64,000 bases of DNA from Bacteroidales bacterium (GCA_017549505.1 JAFYUS010000026.1:1-64000), one strand, 5' to 3'. Shown: positions 1 through 9,100, counted from the first letter of the stretch. The notes: generated by a model from the sequence alone, not told the origin. Numbers and translations: made by a program.

Positions 1-56
1 AGAATACCGGCCTGTCACGCCGGGGGTCGCGGGTTCGAGTCCCGTCCGCACCGCCA
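1..56 (+). tRNA. tRNA-Asp (GTC), 5' end cut off by window
   Basis: Only the 3' part is in the window. The anticodon stem CCGGC/GCCGG encloses the loop CTGTCAC with anticodon GTC (Asp). It is followed by a T arm with loop TTCGAGT, the acceptor strand CCGCACC, discriminator G (as expected for tRNA-Asp) and an encoded CCA at 54-56. The 5' acceptor strand and most of the D arm lie upstream of base 1. Confidence 0.93.
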
Positions 57-58
57 AA

Positions 59-133
59 GGGAGCATAGCTCAGTTGGTTTAGAGCATCTGCCTTACAAGC
101 AGAGGGTCGGGGGTTCGACTCCCTCTGCTCCCA
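59..133 (+). tRNA. tRNA-Val (TAC)
   Basis: Complete cloverleaf. Acceptor GGGAGCA (59-65) pairs with TGCTCCC (126-132), discriminator A is at 133. The anticodon stem CTGC/GCAG encloses CTTACAA with anticodon TAC (Val, GUA codons), and the T loop is TTCGACT. CCA is not encoded, unlike the tRNA-Asp two bases upstream. The two genes clearly form one transcript ended by the terminator at 136-167. Confidence 0.95.
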
Positions 134-135
134 CT

Positions 136-167
136 AAAAAACGACTTAGATTTCTAAGTCGTTTTTT
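136..167 (+). terminator. Intrinsic terminator of the tRNA operon
   Basis: Perfect hairpin: AAAAAACGACTTAGA pairs with TCTAAGTCGTTTTTT over a 2-base loop and ends in a T run. It directly follows tRNA-Val. From 168 to 316 no gene is seen; that stretch holds only an 8-bp hairpin (TGCGTGCT/AGCACGCA, 241-266). Confidence 0.9.
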
Positions 168-316
168 CTTTGTATACCTACCCCAAAAAAGGGGTACTGC
201 TCAGCACCTAACCCACACACAATCAGCAATATACAGAATATGCGTGCTGCCAAAAGGGAGCACGCAGTTTGCATAAGCGACTAGTATTCAAGAGATTACA
301 ATACCGATAAAAGAGA

Positions 317-1684
317 CTACCAGTCCAGAGCCACCACTTCTGAAACGACATAGGTGCTGCCGCCGATGTAGATCAGAGGACGGGCGGAAGGATCGCTTGT
401 AACGATGCCCGTAGCAAGTTCTTGCGCAAGGTCAACTGCTTCGGCAACGCCGGGAGCAACGTGCGCATTGGCGACAGAACGGCAGACCGAAGCACAGTAC
501 GCACAGTACTTCTCATATACAGCCGTCGCAGGGAGTGCCCTCTTACCCTGAGCCTGAGTAAATACATATACTGCATCTTCCGGCATAAGATGGATGACAG
601 AATCCACATCCTTGTCTGCCACGGAACCATACACCATTATGAGATGGGTGCACCTTCCTTCATCCTTCATCTTCTGCAGCTGGGCAAAATTATACTTCAG
701 CCCATGTTCGTTGTGGCCTATATCGACGATAGTGACAGGAGAATCTGAAATCTGCTGCCATCTGCCGTTGAATCCGGTACGCTGCGCCGTATGGACTATG
801 GCATCGACCATCCGGCCATCATAAGAAATGACATCCAATGCCGCAAGGACAGTACGGAGATTCTTTCGCTGGTATTCACCCCTAAGATCCATTGCCGCAA
901 GGATTTCATCATGATTCCCCCATCCAGGAGGGCAAACCTTGTCTGCAAAGGTAAGCAAAGACATGATTGAATTGCGATTCCCCATAAACTCAGCTTCCGG
1001 AAGATTGGTATACAACACCTTACGTTCGAACACGGGATCGGTTTCCGGATGGCTCTCACCTATCACGACAGGAACCTTCGGCTTTATTATACCTGCCTTT
1101 TCGAAAGCTATCTCCCCAAGGGTATCCCCAAGCATGTCGCAGTGATCAAGCCCTATGTTCGTTATTACGCTCAACACAGGAGTCACGATGTTGGTACTGT
1201 CAAGACGGCCACCAAGTCCCGTCTCAAGTACTACGACATCAACTTCCTCATCAGCAAACCAGTTCAAGGCCATGAGGGTTGTTATCTCAAAAAAAGACAT
1301 GTCCAGATGGTCAAAGGTATCTTTCCACCGGCAGACGAAATCCCAGACATACTCCTTGGAAACCAGGTGAAAACCCGAATCCTCGACCACTCTCATACGT
1401 TCACGGAAATCGATGATATGCGGAGAAGTATAAAGACCGACCCTAACCCCCGTAGCTGCCAAAGCTGATGCCAACATATTGGAGACCGATCCTTTACCAT
1501 TGGTTCCTGCGACATGAATCACCTTATACCTGCGGTGAGGATGTCCCATCAGCTGGTCCGCAAACTCCATATTGGCTATACCCGGCTTGTACGCACCCGC
1601 GCCTACTTTCTGAAAAGAAGGGAATCTGCAGAACAGTTCCTGTATCATCTTTGCATATGCTTCTTCTGAAAAAAAGTTATCCAT
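317..1684 (-). CDS. folC: Bifunctional folylpolyglutamate synthase / dihydrofolate synthase FolC
   Basis: Cytoplasmic Mur-ligase-type enzyme. It joins glutamate to dihydropteroate and adds further glutamates to folates, using ATP. The 455 residues fit the family. The N-terminal half has the P-loop HVAGTNGKGSV (about residues 57-67), then TSPHI and the LETGLGGRLDSTN segment typical of FolC. The C-terminal half carries the ligase domain (DIGHNEHGL). The start is the ATG at 1684, which gives the usual FolC N-terminus with two aromatic-rich helices before the P-loop. A TATTTTTG box on the minus strand (1713-1720) is the likely promoter, with TTTG 22 bases upstream. The gene is transcribed divergently from the AIR-synthase-like gene. 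Confidence 0.95.
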   Translation of the reverse strand: MDNFFSEEAYAKMIQELFCRFPSFQKVGAGAYKPGIANMEFADQLMGHPHRRYKVIHVAGTNGKGSVSNMLASALAATGVRVGLYTSPHIIDFRERMRVVEDSGFHLVSKEYVWDFVCRWKDTFDHLDMSFFEITTLMALNWFADEEVDVVVLETGLGGRLDSTNIVTPVLSVITNIGLDHCDMLGDTLGEIAFEKAGIIKPKVPVVIGESHPETDPVFERKVLYTNLPEAEFMGNRNSIMSLLTFADKVCPPGWGNHDEILAAMDLRGEYQRKNLRTVLAALDVISYDGRMVDAIVHTAQRTGFNGRWQQISDSPVTIVDIGHNEHGLKYNFAQLQKMKDEGRCTHLIMVYGSVADKDVDSVIHLMPEDAVYVFTQAQGKRALPATAVYEKYCAYCASVCRSVANAHVAPGVAEAVDLAQELATGIVTSDPSARPLIYIGGSTYVVSEVVALDW

Positions 1685-1712
1685 AATAAGGAGAAATCGC
1701 TTGTTATGAAGA

Positions 1713-1720
1713 CAAAAATA
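1713..1720 (-). promoter_or_regulatory. -7 box of folC
   Basis: TATTTTTG matches the Bacteroidales -7 consensus TAnnTTTG. A TTTG lies 22 bases upstream on the same strand. The box is about 30 bases before the folC ATG. Confidence 0.5.
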
Positions 1721-1760
1721 AGTATTTTTACAAACTTATCCCCAAAAGAGGAATCATTTT

Positions 1761-2927
1761 ATGAAAGAAAACGAATCTGCATTGTACTCCCATTACATCA
1801 TCGATGGAATAAGGCAGGAAATGACACCTGCCGAGCTCCTGGACGAATGTATGGAATATGAGGGAGAGGACATGCCTTCTTTCGACGCGTTCGGAACATT
1901 CGAAGACATAATAGATGAGTCCACCGACCCTCCGGTAAGCACATTTACATACGACAGGGACAGAAACGAAGAATACGCGGCAATGACCGCCGAAGCTGCG
2001 GCAGGAGGAAGGGATTTCGCAATGCTTTATCCAGACCATTTCACACGCCTGCATATTGCGGAAGCGCTTACATCACGCCTATGGAGCAAGGGACATTTCC
2101 GCTTGGGAGACCTCAGGCTATGGGCGCAATGGGATTGGAACACAGAGCCTACCGGAAGCATGGCATCCTTCTATGCAAGCGTTTCAGCCGCAAGTGATTA
2201 CGCATATTCAACCGGAGTTCCTATGTCAGATTATCTGTTCATCGAAGGAGACGGAAGCAACAGTGCAAAATTCTTTGCATGGCTGCCGGAAACCGAAATC
2301 ACGGAAGAAGAGGAGAACCACGAATCCATCCTCTTCAAATCATCACCCTTCGAAAGCAGGCATCCATGGATCGGAGACGAAAGAAAATGTCCTGCCACCC
2401 TGGCAGATGATCCGGACTCATGGATAATCTACATACCGTTCGACACATGCCCGTTCAAGCTCGGAGGCTCCCTCTTCGCCCAGATAAACGGACATAACGG
2501 CGGTCCCTCACCTCAGATAACGGACGCAGATTATTTCATCGACTGCTATGAGGTCGTCAGAGAACTTGTAGAAGACGGCATAGTTTCCGCAGGCATAAGC
2601 ATAGGAAACGGAGGACTTGCGACAGCCGCCATCCGTTTCTGCGAAGGCATGGGTGCGAGACTGGACATCAGCGGAGTGATGTCATCATACGGAGAAGATG
2701 ATTCCACAAGGATCCTTTTCGGAGAAATCCCCGGAGTGCTAGTTCAGATCCGAGACAACGATTATGACTATTTCGACTCGCAGATGATCCTGCAGGACAT
2801 CGCCTACTACCCTCTCGGACACCCTTCATCAGCATTGGACGGAGTAAGATTCGGAGAAAAAGGAAGAAGTTCGGTAGCAGGAATTCTCGCATCACTTTTA
2901 ACTCAGGCAAGCGAGGGCGAGGATTAG
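1761..2927 (+). CDS. AIR synthase-related (PurL/PurM-like) protein of unknown function
   Basis: 388 residues. The middle segment (DWNTEPTGSMASFYASVSAASDYA) and the C-terminal part (FKLGGSLFAQINGHNGG, then a VVRELVEDGIVSAGISIGNGGLATAAIRF stretch) follow the C-terminal AIR-synthase domain shared by PurM and PurL. The usual catalytic-region motif HDxSDGGL is here GISIGNGGL, so the residues normally contacting nucleotide or substrate are changed, and the N-terminal ATP-binding half of PurL is missing. It is therefore probably not a working FGAM synthase. AGAGGA 10 bases upstream supports the ATG at 1761. The gene is monocistronic and divergent from folC. Family assignment is moderately sure; function is unknown. 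Confidence 0.7.
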   Translation: MKENESALYSHYIIDGIRQEMTPAELLDECMEYEGEDMPSFDAFGTFEDIIDESTDPPVSTFTYDRDRNEEYAAMTAEAAAGGRDFAMLYPDHFTRLHIAEALTSRLWSKGHFRLGDLRLWAQWDWNTEPTGSMASFYASVSAASDYAYSTGVPMSDYLFIEGDGSNSAKFFAWLPETEITEEEENHESILFKSSPFESRHPWIGDERKCPATLADDPDSWIIYIPFDTCPFKLGGSLFAQINGHNGGPSPQITDADYFIDCYEVVRELVEDGIVSAGISIGNGGLATAAIRFCEGMGARLDISGVMSSYGEDDSTRILFGEIPGVLVQIRDNDYDYFDSQMILQDIAYYPLGHPSSALDGVRFGEKGRSSVAGILASLLTQASEGED

Positions 2928-2947
2928 GAAATTTGAAGAAAAATACT

Positions 2948-2955
2948 TAAATTCG
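2948..2955 (+). promoter_or_regulatory. Probable -7 box of ppdK
   Basis: TAAATTCG is one base from TAnnTTTG. The surrounding bases (AAAAATACT before, CGCCG after) closely match the tpiA promoter at 38338. This gives a leader of about 75 bases. Confidence 0.4.
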
Positions 2956-3033
2956 CGCCGGATTTTTCCCAACTTAGGGACAGATTTACAATGAGTTGAT
3001 TTTATTTATTATCAATCAAATATTTACAAGATT

Positions 3034-5760
3034 ATGGAAAATAACAAGAAAAGAGTCTATTGCTTCGGCGGCAAAACCGCTGAGGGTAATGGTACTATGC
3101 GTGAGCTCCTCGGCGGTAAGGGTGCTAACCTCGCTGAGATGTGTACTCTCAACATCCCGGTACCTGCAGGTTTCACAATCACTACTGAGTGCTGTACAGA
3201 GTACTATGAACTCGGTGGCGGTTACAACGACGCTCTCAAGGCTGAAGTGGCAGAGGCTCTCAAGAAGACTGAGGCTATCATGGGCATGACATTCGGCGAC
3301 AAGGAGAATCCGCTCCTCGTTTCTTGCCGTTCAGGTGCCCGCAGCTCAATGCCTGGTATGATGGATACGATCCTCAACATCGGTCTCTGCTCTGAGACAA
3401 TCCCAGGTATGATCGCAAAGACAAACAACCCACGTTTCGTATATGACGCATATCGTCGTCTCATCATGATGTATTCTGACGTTGTGATGGAGAAGGCAGA
3501 GGGCATCGAGCCAGCAGACGGACAGGGTATCCGCCAGCAGCTCGACAGAATGATGGAAGAGGTAAAGGTAGCTAAGGGCTACACTTCTGACACTGACCTT
3601 ACAGCTGAAGAGCTCCAGGACCTCTGCGAGCGCTTCAAGGTTCGCGTCAAGGAAGTTCTCGGAACCGAGTTCCCTGATTCAGCAGAGGCTCAGCTCTGGG
3701 GTTCTATCGGTGGTGTGTTCAAGTCATGGAACGGAAAGCGCGCTATCGCATATCGTCGCATCGAGGGTATTCCAGATGAGTGGGGTACAGCTGTAAACGT
3801 ACAGTCAATGGTATTCGGTAACATGGGTGACAACTCTGCAACAGGTGTTGCATTCTCACGTAACCCTGCTAACGGTGACAACAAGTTCTACGGTGAGTGG
3901 CTTATCAACGCTCAGGGAGAGGACGTTGTAGCCGGTATCCGTACACCAAACCCTCTCAACGAGGCGACCAAGAACCCACACAACCAGAACCTCGCATCTC
4001 TCGAGACTTCAATGCCTGAGGTTTACGCAGAGCTCGACGGCATCCGTCTCCACCTTGAGAACCACTTCCACGACATGCAGGACATCGAGTTCACTATCCA
4101 GGACGGCAAGCTTTGGATGCTCCAGTGCCGCGTAGGTAAGAGAACAGGTCTTGCTGCCCTCAACATGGCTATGGACATGCTCGAGGAAGGTATGATCGAC
4201 GAGAAGACAGCTGTAACACGCGTTGCTCCAGCTCAGCTCGACGAGATCCTCCACCCTATCCTTGACCCTGCTTCAGAGAAGAAGGCAACAGTTGTCGCTA
4301 ACGGTCTTCCAGCATCTCCAGGTGGTGCAGTAGGAGTTATCGCATTCACTTCAGAGGCAGCTATGGAAGCAGCTGAGAAGGGCATCGCTACAATCCTCGT
4401 CCGTGAGGAGACTTCACCAGAGGACGTAGAGGGTATGCGCGCTTGTGCAGGTATCCTTACTCAGCGCGGTGGTATGACTTCACACGCTGCTCTCGTAGCA
4501 CGTGGCTGGGGTAAGTGCTGTATCGTAGGTTGCGAGGCTATGCACATCGACCTCGAGAACAAGGTCATCAAGTTCAAGGGTTCTGACAAGGAATACCACG
4601 AGGGTGACGTTCTCTCTATCAACGGTGCAAAGGGTGCTGTATATGATGTAGCTATCGAGACTATGGACGCTTCTGACAACCCACGTTTCCAGCAGTTCAT
4701 GGCTATCGTTGACAAGTTCCGCACAATGGGCGTACGCACAAACGCTGATACTCCTGAGGATGCAGCACGTGCTATCAGCTTCGGAGCAGAGGGTATCGGC
4801 CTCTTCCGTATCGAGCACATGTTCTACGGACAGAACGCAGAGACTCCGCTCTCTAAGCTCCGCAAGATGATTCTTGCAAAGAACGACGAGGAGCGCAAGG
4901 CAGCTCTCGCTGAGCTCGAGCCATTCATCAAGGCTGCTGTAAAGGGCACTATGAAGGTTATGGACGCTAAGCCAGTGACATTCCGTCTCCTTGACCCACC
5001 TCTCCATGAGTTCGTTCCACAGACAGAGCTCAAGAAGAACGAGCTTGCTGAGGAGCTTCACATCACCGTAGGTGAGATTGAGAAGCGTGGTGAGTCTCTC
5101 CACGAGGTGAACCCTATGATGGGTCACCGTGGTGTACGTCTCCACATCACATATCCTATGATTTCAGAGACTCAGTTCCGTGCAATCTTCACTGCAGCTG
5201 CAGAGCTCAAGCAGGAAGGCTTCACTCCTAAGCCGGAGATCATGGTTCCAGTAACCATCTCTGAGCGCGAGCTTCGTTTCCAGAAGGCTATCTGCGAGAA
5301 GATCCGTGCAGAGGTTGAGGCTCAGTTCGGCTTCGAGATCGAGTACATGTTCGGTACAATGATCGAGATCCCACGTGCTGCCCTCACAGCTGACAGAATG
5401 GCTAAGACAGCTGAGTTCTTCTCATTCGGTACAAATGACCTTACTCAGATGACATTCGGATTCTCACGTGACGACGTAGGAACTTTCATGGGTGACTACC
5501 TCGGCAACAAGATCCTCGACGCTGACCCATTCAAGACTCTCGACACCAAGTCTGTAGGTAAGCTCGTTGACTACGCTGTGAAGGAAGGTCGTGGCACACG
5601 TGCAGGTCTCAAGTGCGGTATCTGCGGTGAGCACGGTGGTGATCCTGCATCAGTTGAGTTCTGCTACAAGACTGGTCTCAACTATGTATCATGCTCGCCA
5701 TTCCGCGTTCCTATCGCACGCCTCGCTGCTGCTCAAGCTGCTATCAAGGCAAGCAAGTAA
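3034..5760 (+). CDS. ppdK: Pyruvate, phosphate dikinase
   Basis: Cytoplasmic enzyme interconverting pyruvate + ATP + Pi and phosphoenolpyruvate + AMP + PPi; in anaerobes it often works in the glycolytic direction. 908 residues, full length for the family. It has the N-terminal ATP-grasp domain (LLGGKGANLAEM near residue 30; SCRSGARSSMPGMMDTILN near 98), the central phosphohistidine domain with catalytic His in GILTQRGGMTSHAALVARG (about 480), and the C-terminal PEP/pyruvate TIM barrel (FSFGTNDLTQMTFGFSRDD; catalytic Cys in KCGICGEHGG near residue 865). Codon use is strongly biased (CTC Leu, AAG Lys, ATC Ile), marking a very highly expressed gene. A perfect terminator follows. Confidence 0.98.
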   Translation: MENNKKRVYCFGGKTAEGNGTMRELLGGKGANLAEMCTLNIPVPAGFTITTECCTEYYELGGGYNDALKAEVAEALKKTEAIMGMTFGDKENPLLVSCRSGARSSMPGMMDTILNIGLCSETIPGMIAKTNNPRFVYDAYRRLIMMYSDVVMEKAEGIEPADGQGIRQQLDRMMEEVKVAKGYTSDTDLTAEELQDLCERFKVRVKEVLGTEFPDSAEAQLWGSIGGVFKSWNGKRAIAYRRIEGIPDEWGTAVNVQSMVFGNMGDNSATGVAFSRNPANGDNKFYGEWLINAQGEDVVAGIRTPNPLNEATKNPHNQNLASLETSMPEVYAELDGIRLHLENHFHDMQDIEFTIQDGKLWMLQCRVGKRTGLAALNMAMDMLEEGMIDEKTAVTRVAPAQLDEILHPILDPASEKKATVVANGLPASPGGAVGVIAFTSEAAMEAAEKGIATILVREETSPEDVEGMRACAGILTQRGGMTSHAALVARGWGKCCIVGCEAMHIDLENKVIKFKGSDKEYHEGDVLSINGAKGAVYDVAIETMDASDNPRFQQFMAIVDKFRTMGVRTNADTPEDAARAISFGAEGIGLFRIEHMFYGQNAETPLSKLRKMILAKNDEERKAALAELEPFIKAAVKGTMKVMDAKPVTFRLLDPPLHEFVPQTELKKNELAEELHITVGEIEKRGESLHEVNPMMGHRGVRLHITYPMISETQFRAIFTAAAELKQEGFTPKPEIMVPVTISERELRFQKAICEKIRAEVEAQFGFEIEYMFGTMIEIPRAALTADRMAKTAEFFSFGTNDLTQMTFGFSRDDVGTFMGDYLGNKILDADPFKTLDTKSVGKLVDYAVKEGRGTRAGLKCGICGEHGGDPASVEFCYKTGLNYVSCSPFRVPIARLAAAQAAIKASK

Positions 5761-5782
5761 TCTTATTGAGATTATATAATAG

Positions 5783-5822
5783 AAAAACGGGTTACCGGGA
5801 ATATCCGGTAACCCGTTTTTTT
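5783..5822 (+). terminator. Intrinsic terminator of ppdK
   Basis: AAAAACGGGTTACCGG pairs perfectly with CCGGTAACCCGTTTTT across a 7-base loop and continues into a T tract. It lies 22 bases after the ppdK stop codon. Confidence 0.92.
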
Positions 5823-5823
5823 G

Positions 5824-5831
5824 TATATTTG
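5824..5831 (+). promoter_or_regulatory. -7 box of the S1/P1 nuclease gene
   Basis: TATATTTG, a full match to TAnnTTTG, lies 23 bases before the ATG at 5855 and directly after the ppdK terminator. Confidence 0.65.
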
Positions 5832-5854
5832 CATTATTCCAAATAACAATACAT

Positions 5855-6658
5855 ATGAAGAAGATAGCATTTATTATTATTGCCATATTGATGCTCGATT
5901 TCACATCGGCATATGGATGGGGTGCTAAGGGTCATGATGTGGTGGCAGCCATTGCAGAACAACACCTGACACCGAAAGCAAAGAGAAAGATCAACAGGAT
6001 TCTTGATGGCAAGTCCATCGTGTATTATTCATCATGGATGGACAATATCCAGAATTCACCTTACTGGGAAAACGGATACAACAAGACAAAGACCTGGCAT
6101 TACGCCAACGTTGACGAAGGATTTACATATCAGACAATGACAAAGAATCCTGACGGAGACGTCGTATCGGGTCTTGAGAAGTTGACCAAGGAAATGACAG
6201 AAAACTACAGGAACCTTACTGACAGCATGAGGGTAGACTATCTTAAGATGATTGTCCATATGGTCGGTGACCTCCATTGTCCCATGCACGCCGGTCGCCT
6301 GAGCGACCGCGGCGGAAACGGGACAAAAGTAAAGTGGTTCGGTCAGAACACCAGCCTCCACTCAGTATGGGACAGCAAGATGATCGACTCTGCAAGAAAA
6401 TGGAATTACTCGGAATGGGCAGAACAGCTGGACAGAACCGACAGAAAATACAGAAAGGAAATCATGAAGGGATCATATGAGGAATGGTTCAACGACACAG
6501 TCGAGAATGCTGCAGACCTTTATGATTATGTAGAGGAACTCGGTGACACGCCTAATCTTTCATACCAGTTCGTGTACGACTTCTCCCCTCTCTTGGAAGA
6601 GCAGCTGCTAAACGGAGGATATCGTCTGGCATATGTTCTGAATACCATATTCAAATAA
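5855..6658 (+). CDS. Secreted S1/P1 family zinc nuclease
   Basis: 267 residues with a signal peptide ending at ...SAYG, so that mature secretion exposes Trp22 (WGAKGH). In this family the N-terminal Trp amine is itself a zinc ligand, which supports both the start codon and the cleavage site. Other zinc-ligand motifs are visible: KTWHYANVD, IVHMVGDLHCPMH and LHSVWDSKM. The family cleaves single-stranded DNA/RNA and 3'-nucleotides. Probably periplasmic or outer-surface nucleic-acid scavenging. It has its own promoter and terminator, so it is monocistronic. Confidence 0.93.
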   Translation: MKKIAFIIIAILMLDFTSAYGWGAKGHDVVAAIAEQHLTPKAKRKINRILDGKSIVYYSSWMDNIQNSPYWENGYNKTKTWHYANVDEGFTYQTMTKNPDGDVVSGLEKLTKEMTENYRNLTDSMRVDYLKMIVHMVGDLHCPMHAGRLSDRGGNGTKVKWFGQNTSLHSVWDSKMIDSARKWNYSEWAEQLDRTDRKYRKEIMKGSYEEWFNDTVENAADLYDYVEELGDTPNLSYQFVYDFSPLLEEQLLNGGYRLAYVLNTIFK

Positions 6659-6679
6659 GGAACACAAATCACACATAAA

Positions 6680-6715
6680 AAAACGGATGCCTCATATAAA
6701 AGAGGCATCCGTTTT
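6680..6715. terminator. Bidirectional terminator between convergent genes
   Basis: AAAACGGATGCCTC pairs with GAGGCATCCGTTTT over an 8-base loop. The A and T runs on its two sides serve both the nuclease gene and the opposing winged-helix gene. Confidence 0.9.
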
Positions 6716-6735
6716 ATTTATGTGTGATAAGGAGA

Positions 6736-6945
6736 TTAGAGTGTGAAATACTCGCAATCCTTACCGCAACGTGTCTCTACAACTACGTTGAGCTTGCCTT
6801 CGCGAGCGAGCCATCCGAGTGCAGTGTAGAAATCTGCGCTTGCAAGACCTGTCACCTTCTTAAGCTTAGACTCAGTCATCTTACCGTTTGTGTTGAGGGC
6901 GTTCCAGATAACGCCTGCGTTGTTTCCAATGTTGTTGATTTCCAT
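6736..6945 (-). CDS. Small winged helix-turn-helix protein (DUF2582 family)
   Basis: 69 residues. The segment NAGVIWNALNTNGKMTESKLKKVTGLASADFYTALGWLAREGKL is a winged helix of the DUF2582 type found as a stand-alone domain throughout Bacteroidales; the family name is from memory. The C-terminus contains a CGKDC pair. It could bind nucleic acid, but no target is evident. A clean TATCTTTG -7 box at 7029-7036 gives an 80-base leader containing a GCCGGC...GCCGGC repeat that could fold. The long leader and single-gene unit suggest an abundant regulated protein. Confidence 0.85.
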   Translation of the reverse strand: MEINNIGNNAGVIWNALNTNGKMTESKLKKVTGLASADFYTALGWLAREGKLNVVVETRCGKDCEYFTL

Positions 6946-7028
6946 AATTAATCGATCTGTTTAAGTTTGTAACCTTGCCGGCTCAATAAGCATGCCGGCC
7001 ACACTATAACTAACTAACTTTCAGGGCG

Positions 7029-7036
7029 CAAAGATA
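7029..7036 (-). promoter_or_regulatory. -7 box of the winged-helix gene
   Basis: TATCTTTG on the minus strand, a full TAnnTTTG match, about 84 bases before the ATG. Confidence 0.6.
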
Positions 7037-7108
7037 CATAATAATTTGAAATACATACCATTGTAACAAAAACTTAACAGATCGTCCAGGGTATGGCAGA
7101 TAAAATTC

Positions 7109-8383
7109 TTACATCCATTCCAGATTCTGAATGAATTCGTCCAGCCATTGCACCCTGAACTTAAGAAAGTCTGCACAATATGCCACTTCCTCCTCCCAGG
7201 ATCCCAGACATATGAGTCCGGCGCCTTCATAAGAATCCAATATCTGCCATTTCTCAAAATTTGATTTCTGAGCAACGCTGACATTTTCAGATACTGCCGC
7301 CATCTTCTCCTGTACAGCTGGTATCCTCTCCTTGAGAACCGCCCATTCAGCCTTTATCGCTTCTATAAAGAACGGATCCTTCAGCATCCTGCTGTAATAT
7401 TTCCATCTGCTCCATATCTTCTGATCCCAGACAGGCTCGAAAGGAGGAGTTGCCCATGCTCCTGCAGGATCCGAACGATATGATATGCCAAATGAATACT
7501 CCGAATCCCATAATGGTCCGGTCTGCAACTTGGCACCGCGGGTCGGAAGCACATAATACATGTTCGGGTCTTGGGTTGCAGTCAGCTCTGCAAGAATGAA
7601 CCACTTGGCGAACGAATGGAGGTCCACCATGTTACGATACCCGTCACGGGAAAGGAATCCATCAGAATAAAGCAGAGTCTCGAATGAGTTCATGAAGTTA
7701 CGGATATACTCATACTTCTCGTCACCTTCTGCAATCTCGCCATCTTCAGGATCAGGATATTTGAATGTGAACGGATAACGCTTTACAGATGTGGTGAAAT
7801 GCAAAGGTTCGTTCATATAATAATTGTCATTCTCGAAAAGATATCCGTCATCTTCTATATCCACTCTATGCTTCTTCTTCTCTATCTGGTCGATGAAAGT
7901 GTAGACTCCTCTATATTCTTTGTTGATATATAATTTGACATGACGATACCTCAACTGATAATCAGTTTCCAGGGCTGCAGACAATTCACACATATACGCG
8001 GTCCTCATAAGGGACTTGTCGCAATAATCTGCGAGAAGAACCCAATCCTTGTTTTCGGGAAAACCGAAGACTGACTGCTTTTCATCAAACTTTATCTTGT
8101 ATGGTTTCTTAGGATAATTCCATGTGAAGTTTCCTCTGCCTTTGATTTTTCCTCTTGAAGAAAAGGACGGCTTTCCGTCTTCAGTAATGATGATCGTAGC
8201 CTTCAGATAATCATCCTTGCTTATTACCTCTTCCTCACCGTCCACATATACCTCAACTACCGGCACACCGTCCTGCACAGGTGCAGGACACCATGGAGCA
8301 GATGTCTGCTCATCCTGTTTCGAGCACGAAAGTATCGAAACAGCCAGAGTAATGAAAACGAAAAACAATTTCAGCGACTTCAT
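7109..8383 (-). CDS. CotH kinase-family lipoprotein
   Basis: Predicted exported lipoprotein (MKSLKLFFVFITLAVSILSC, lipobox Cys at residue 20) followed by a CotH-type atypical kinase domain: IKGRGNFTWNYPKKPYKIKFD, DWVLLADYCDKSLMR, YRHVKLYINKEYRGVYTFIDQIEKKKHRVDI, and LWDSEYSFG near the end. Spore-coat CotH proteins phosphorylate secreted proteins; Bacteroidales homologues are usually surface lipoproteins of unknown substrate. I chose the ATG at 8383 because it gives a normal lipoprotein signal and has AAAGGA 11 bases upstream; in-frame ATGs at 8392 and 8404 would add 3 or 7 residues and overlap the upstream gene. It is the second gene after the RluA-type synthase. Confidence 0.88.
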   Translation of the reverse strand: MKSLKLFFVFITLAVSILSCSKQDEQTSAPWCPAPVQDGVPVVEVYVDGEEEVISKDDYLKATIIITEDGKPSFSSRGKIKGRGNFTWNYPKKPYKIKFDEKQSVFGFPENKDWVLLADYCDKSLMRTAYMCELSAALETDYQLRYRHVKLYINKEYRGVYTFIDQIEKKKHRVDIEDDGYLFENDNYYMNEPLHFTTSVKRYPFTFKYPDPEDGEIAEGDEKYEYIRNFMNSFETLLYSDGFLSRDGYRNMVDLHSFAKWFILAELTATQDPNMYYVLPTRGAKLQTGPLWDSEYSFGISYRSDPAGAWATPPFEPVWDQKIWSRWKYYSRMLKDPFFIEAIKAEWAVLKERIPAVQEKMAAVSENVSVAQKSNFEKWQILDSYEGAGLICLGSWEEEVAYCADFLKFRVQWLDEFIQNLEWM

Positions 8384-8388
8384 ATTGA

Positions 8389-9096
8389 TCATATTCCTTT
8401 CCATGAGGAAGGTACAGGAGCCTCGACGGTCATCTGTTCCTTTCTTACGGGATGAGTAAATGTTATTCTTCTTGCATGGAGTGAAATGCCTCCATCGGGA
8501 TTAGACCTGGGCGCACCATATTTGAGATCACCTTTGATCGGACAGCCGAGGTTCGAGAGCTGACAACGGATCTGGTGATGACGTCCGGTAAGCAATTCCA
8601 CTTCAACCAGCCAATATCTGTCCGTCTTTCCTATCTGCCTGTAGTTAAGTTTCGCCAGTTTTGCGTCCTTGCGGGCGGCACCCAGACGACAGACATATGA
8701 CTTGTTCTGCTTCTCGTTACGCCACATCATATCCTCCAGATGTCCCTCGGAGGGAGCAGGTGCCGCACACACCAGCGCCCAATAGTACTTATGCACATCC
8801 GAGTCACGGAACATGGCATTAAGACGTTCCAGAGCCTTGGATGTCTTTGCCAGCACCACTATGCCGCTGACCGGACGGTCAAGGCGATGCGGCAGTCCCA
8901 TAAACACCTGACCGGGCTTGGAATCCCTCTGCGCGATAAAGGCTTTATAGGTTTCTGTAAGAGGTTCATCCGAAGTCTTGTCACCCTGGACAATCTCCCC
9001 GACCTTCTTGTTCACGACAAGAAGATGGTTGTCTTCATAAAGTATTCTGGCTGCGAGGTCGTCAAACTCCTCGCGCGACAATTCTCTGTAAATCAT
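8389..9096 (-). CDS. RluA-family RNA pseudouridine synthase
   Basis: 235 residues without an S4 domain. It converts uridine to pseudouridine in rRNA or tRNA. Visible motifs: motif I LYEDNHLLVVNK, motif II GLPHRLDRPVSGIVVLAKTS with the catalytic Asp in HRLDR, LVEVELLTGRHHQIRCQLS, and GDLKYGA. It resembles the short RluC/RluD-like paralogues of Bacteroidales; the exact target base cannot be read from sequence. The -7 box lies only 4 bases upstream of the ATG, so the mRNA is probably leaderless (see findings). The CotH lipoprotein follows closely. Confidence 0.93.
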   Translation of the reverse strand: MIYRELSREEFDDLAARILYEDNHLLVVNKKVGEIVQGDKTSDEPLTETYKAFIAQRDSKPGQVFMGLPHRLDRPVSGIVVLAKTSKALERLNAMFRDSDVHKYYWALVCAAPAPSEGHLEDMMWRNEKQNKSYVCRLGAARKDAKLAKLNYRQIGKTDRYWLVEVELLTGRHHQIRCQLSNLGCPIKGDLKYGAPRSNPDGGISLHARRITFTHPVRKEQMTVEAPVPSSWKGI

Positions 9097-9100
9097 GTCG

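Noticed and set aside
4480..5145. 221-residue open frame antisense to ppdK
   Set aside because: A shadow of the strongly codon-biased ppdK gene; no recognisable domain.
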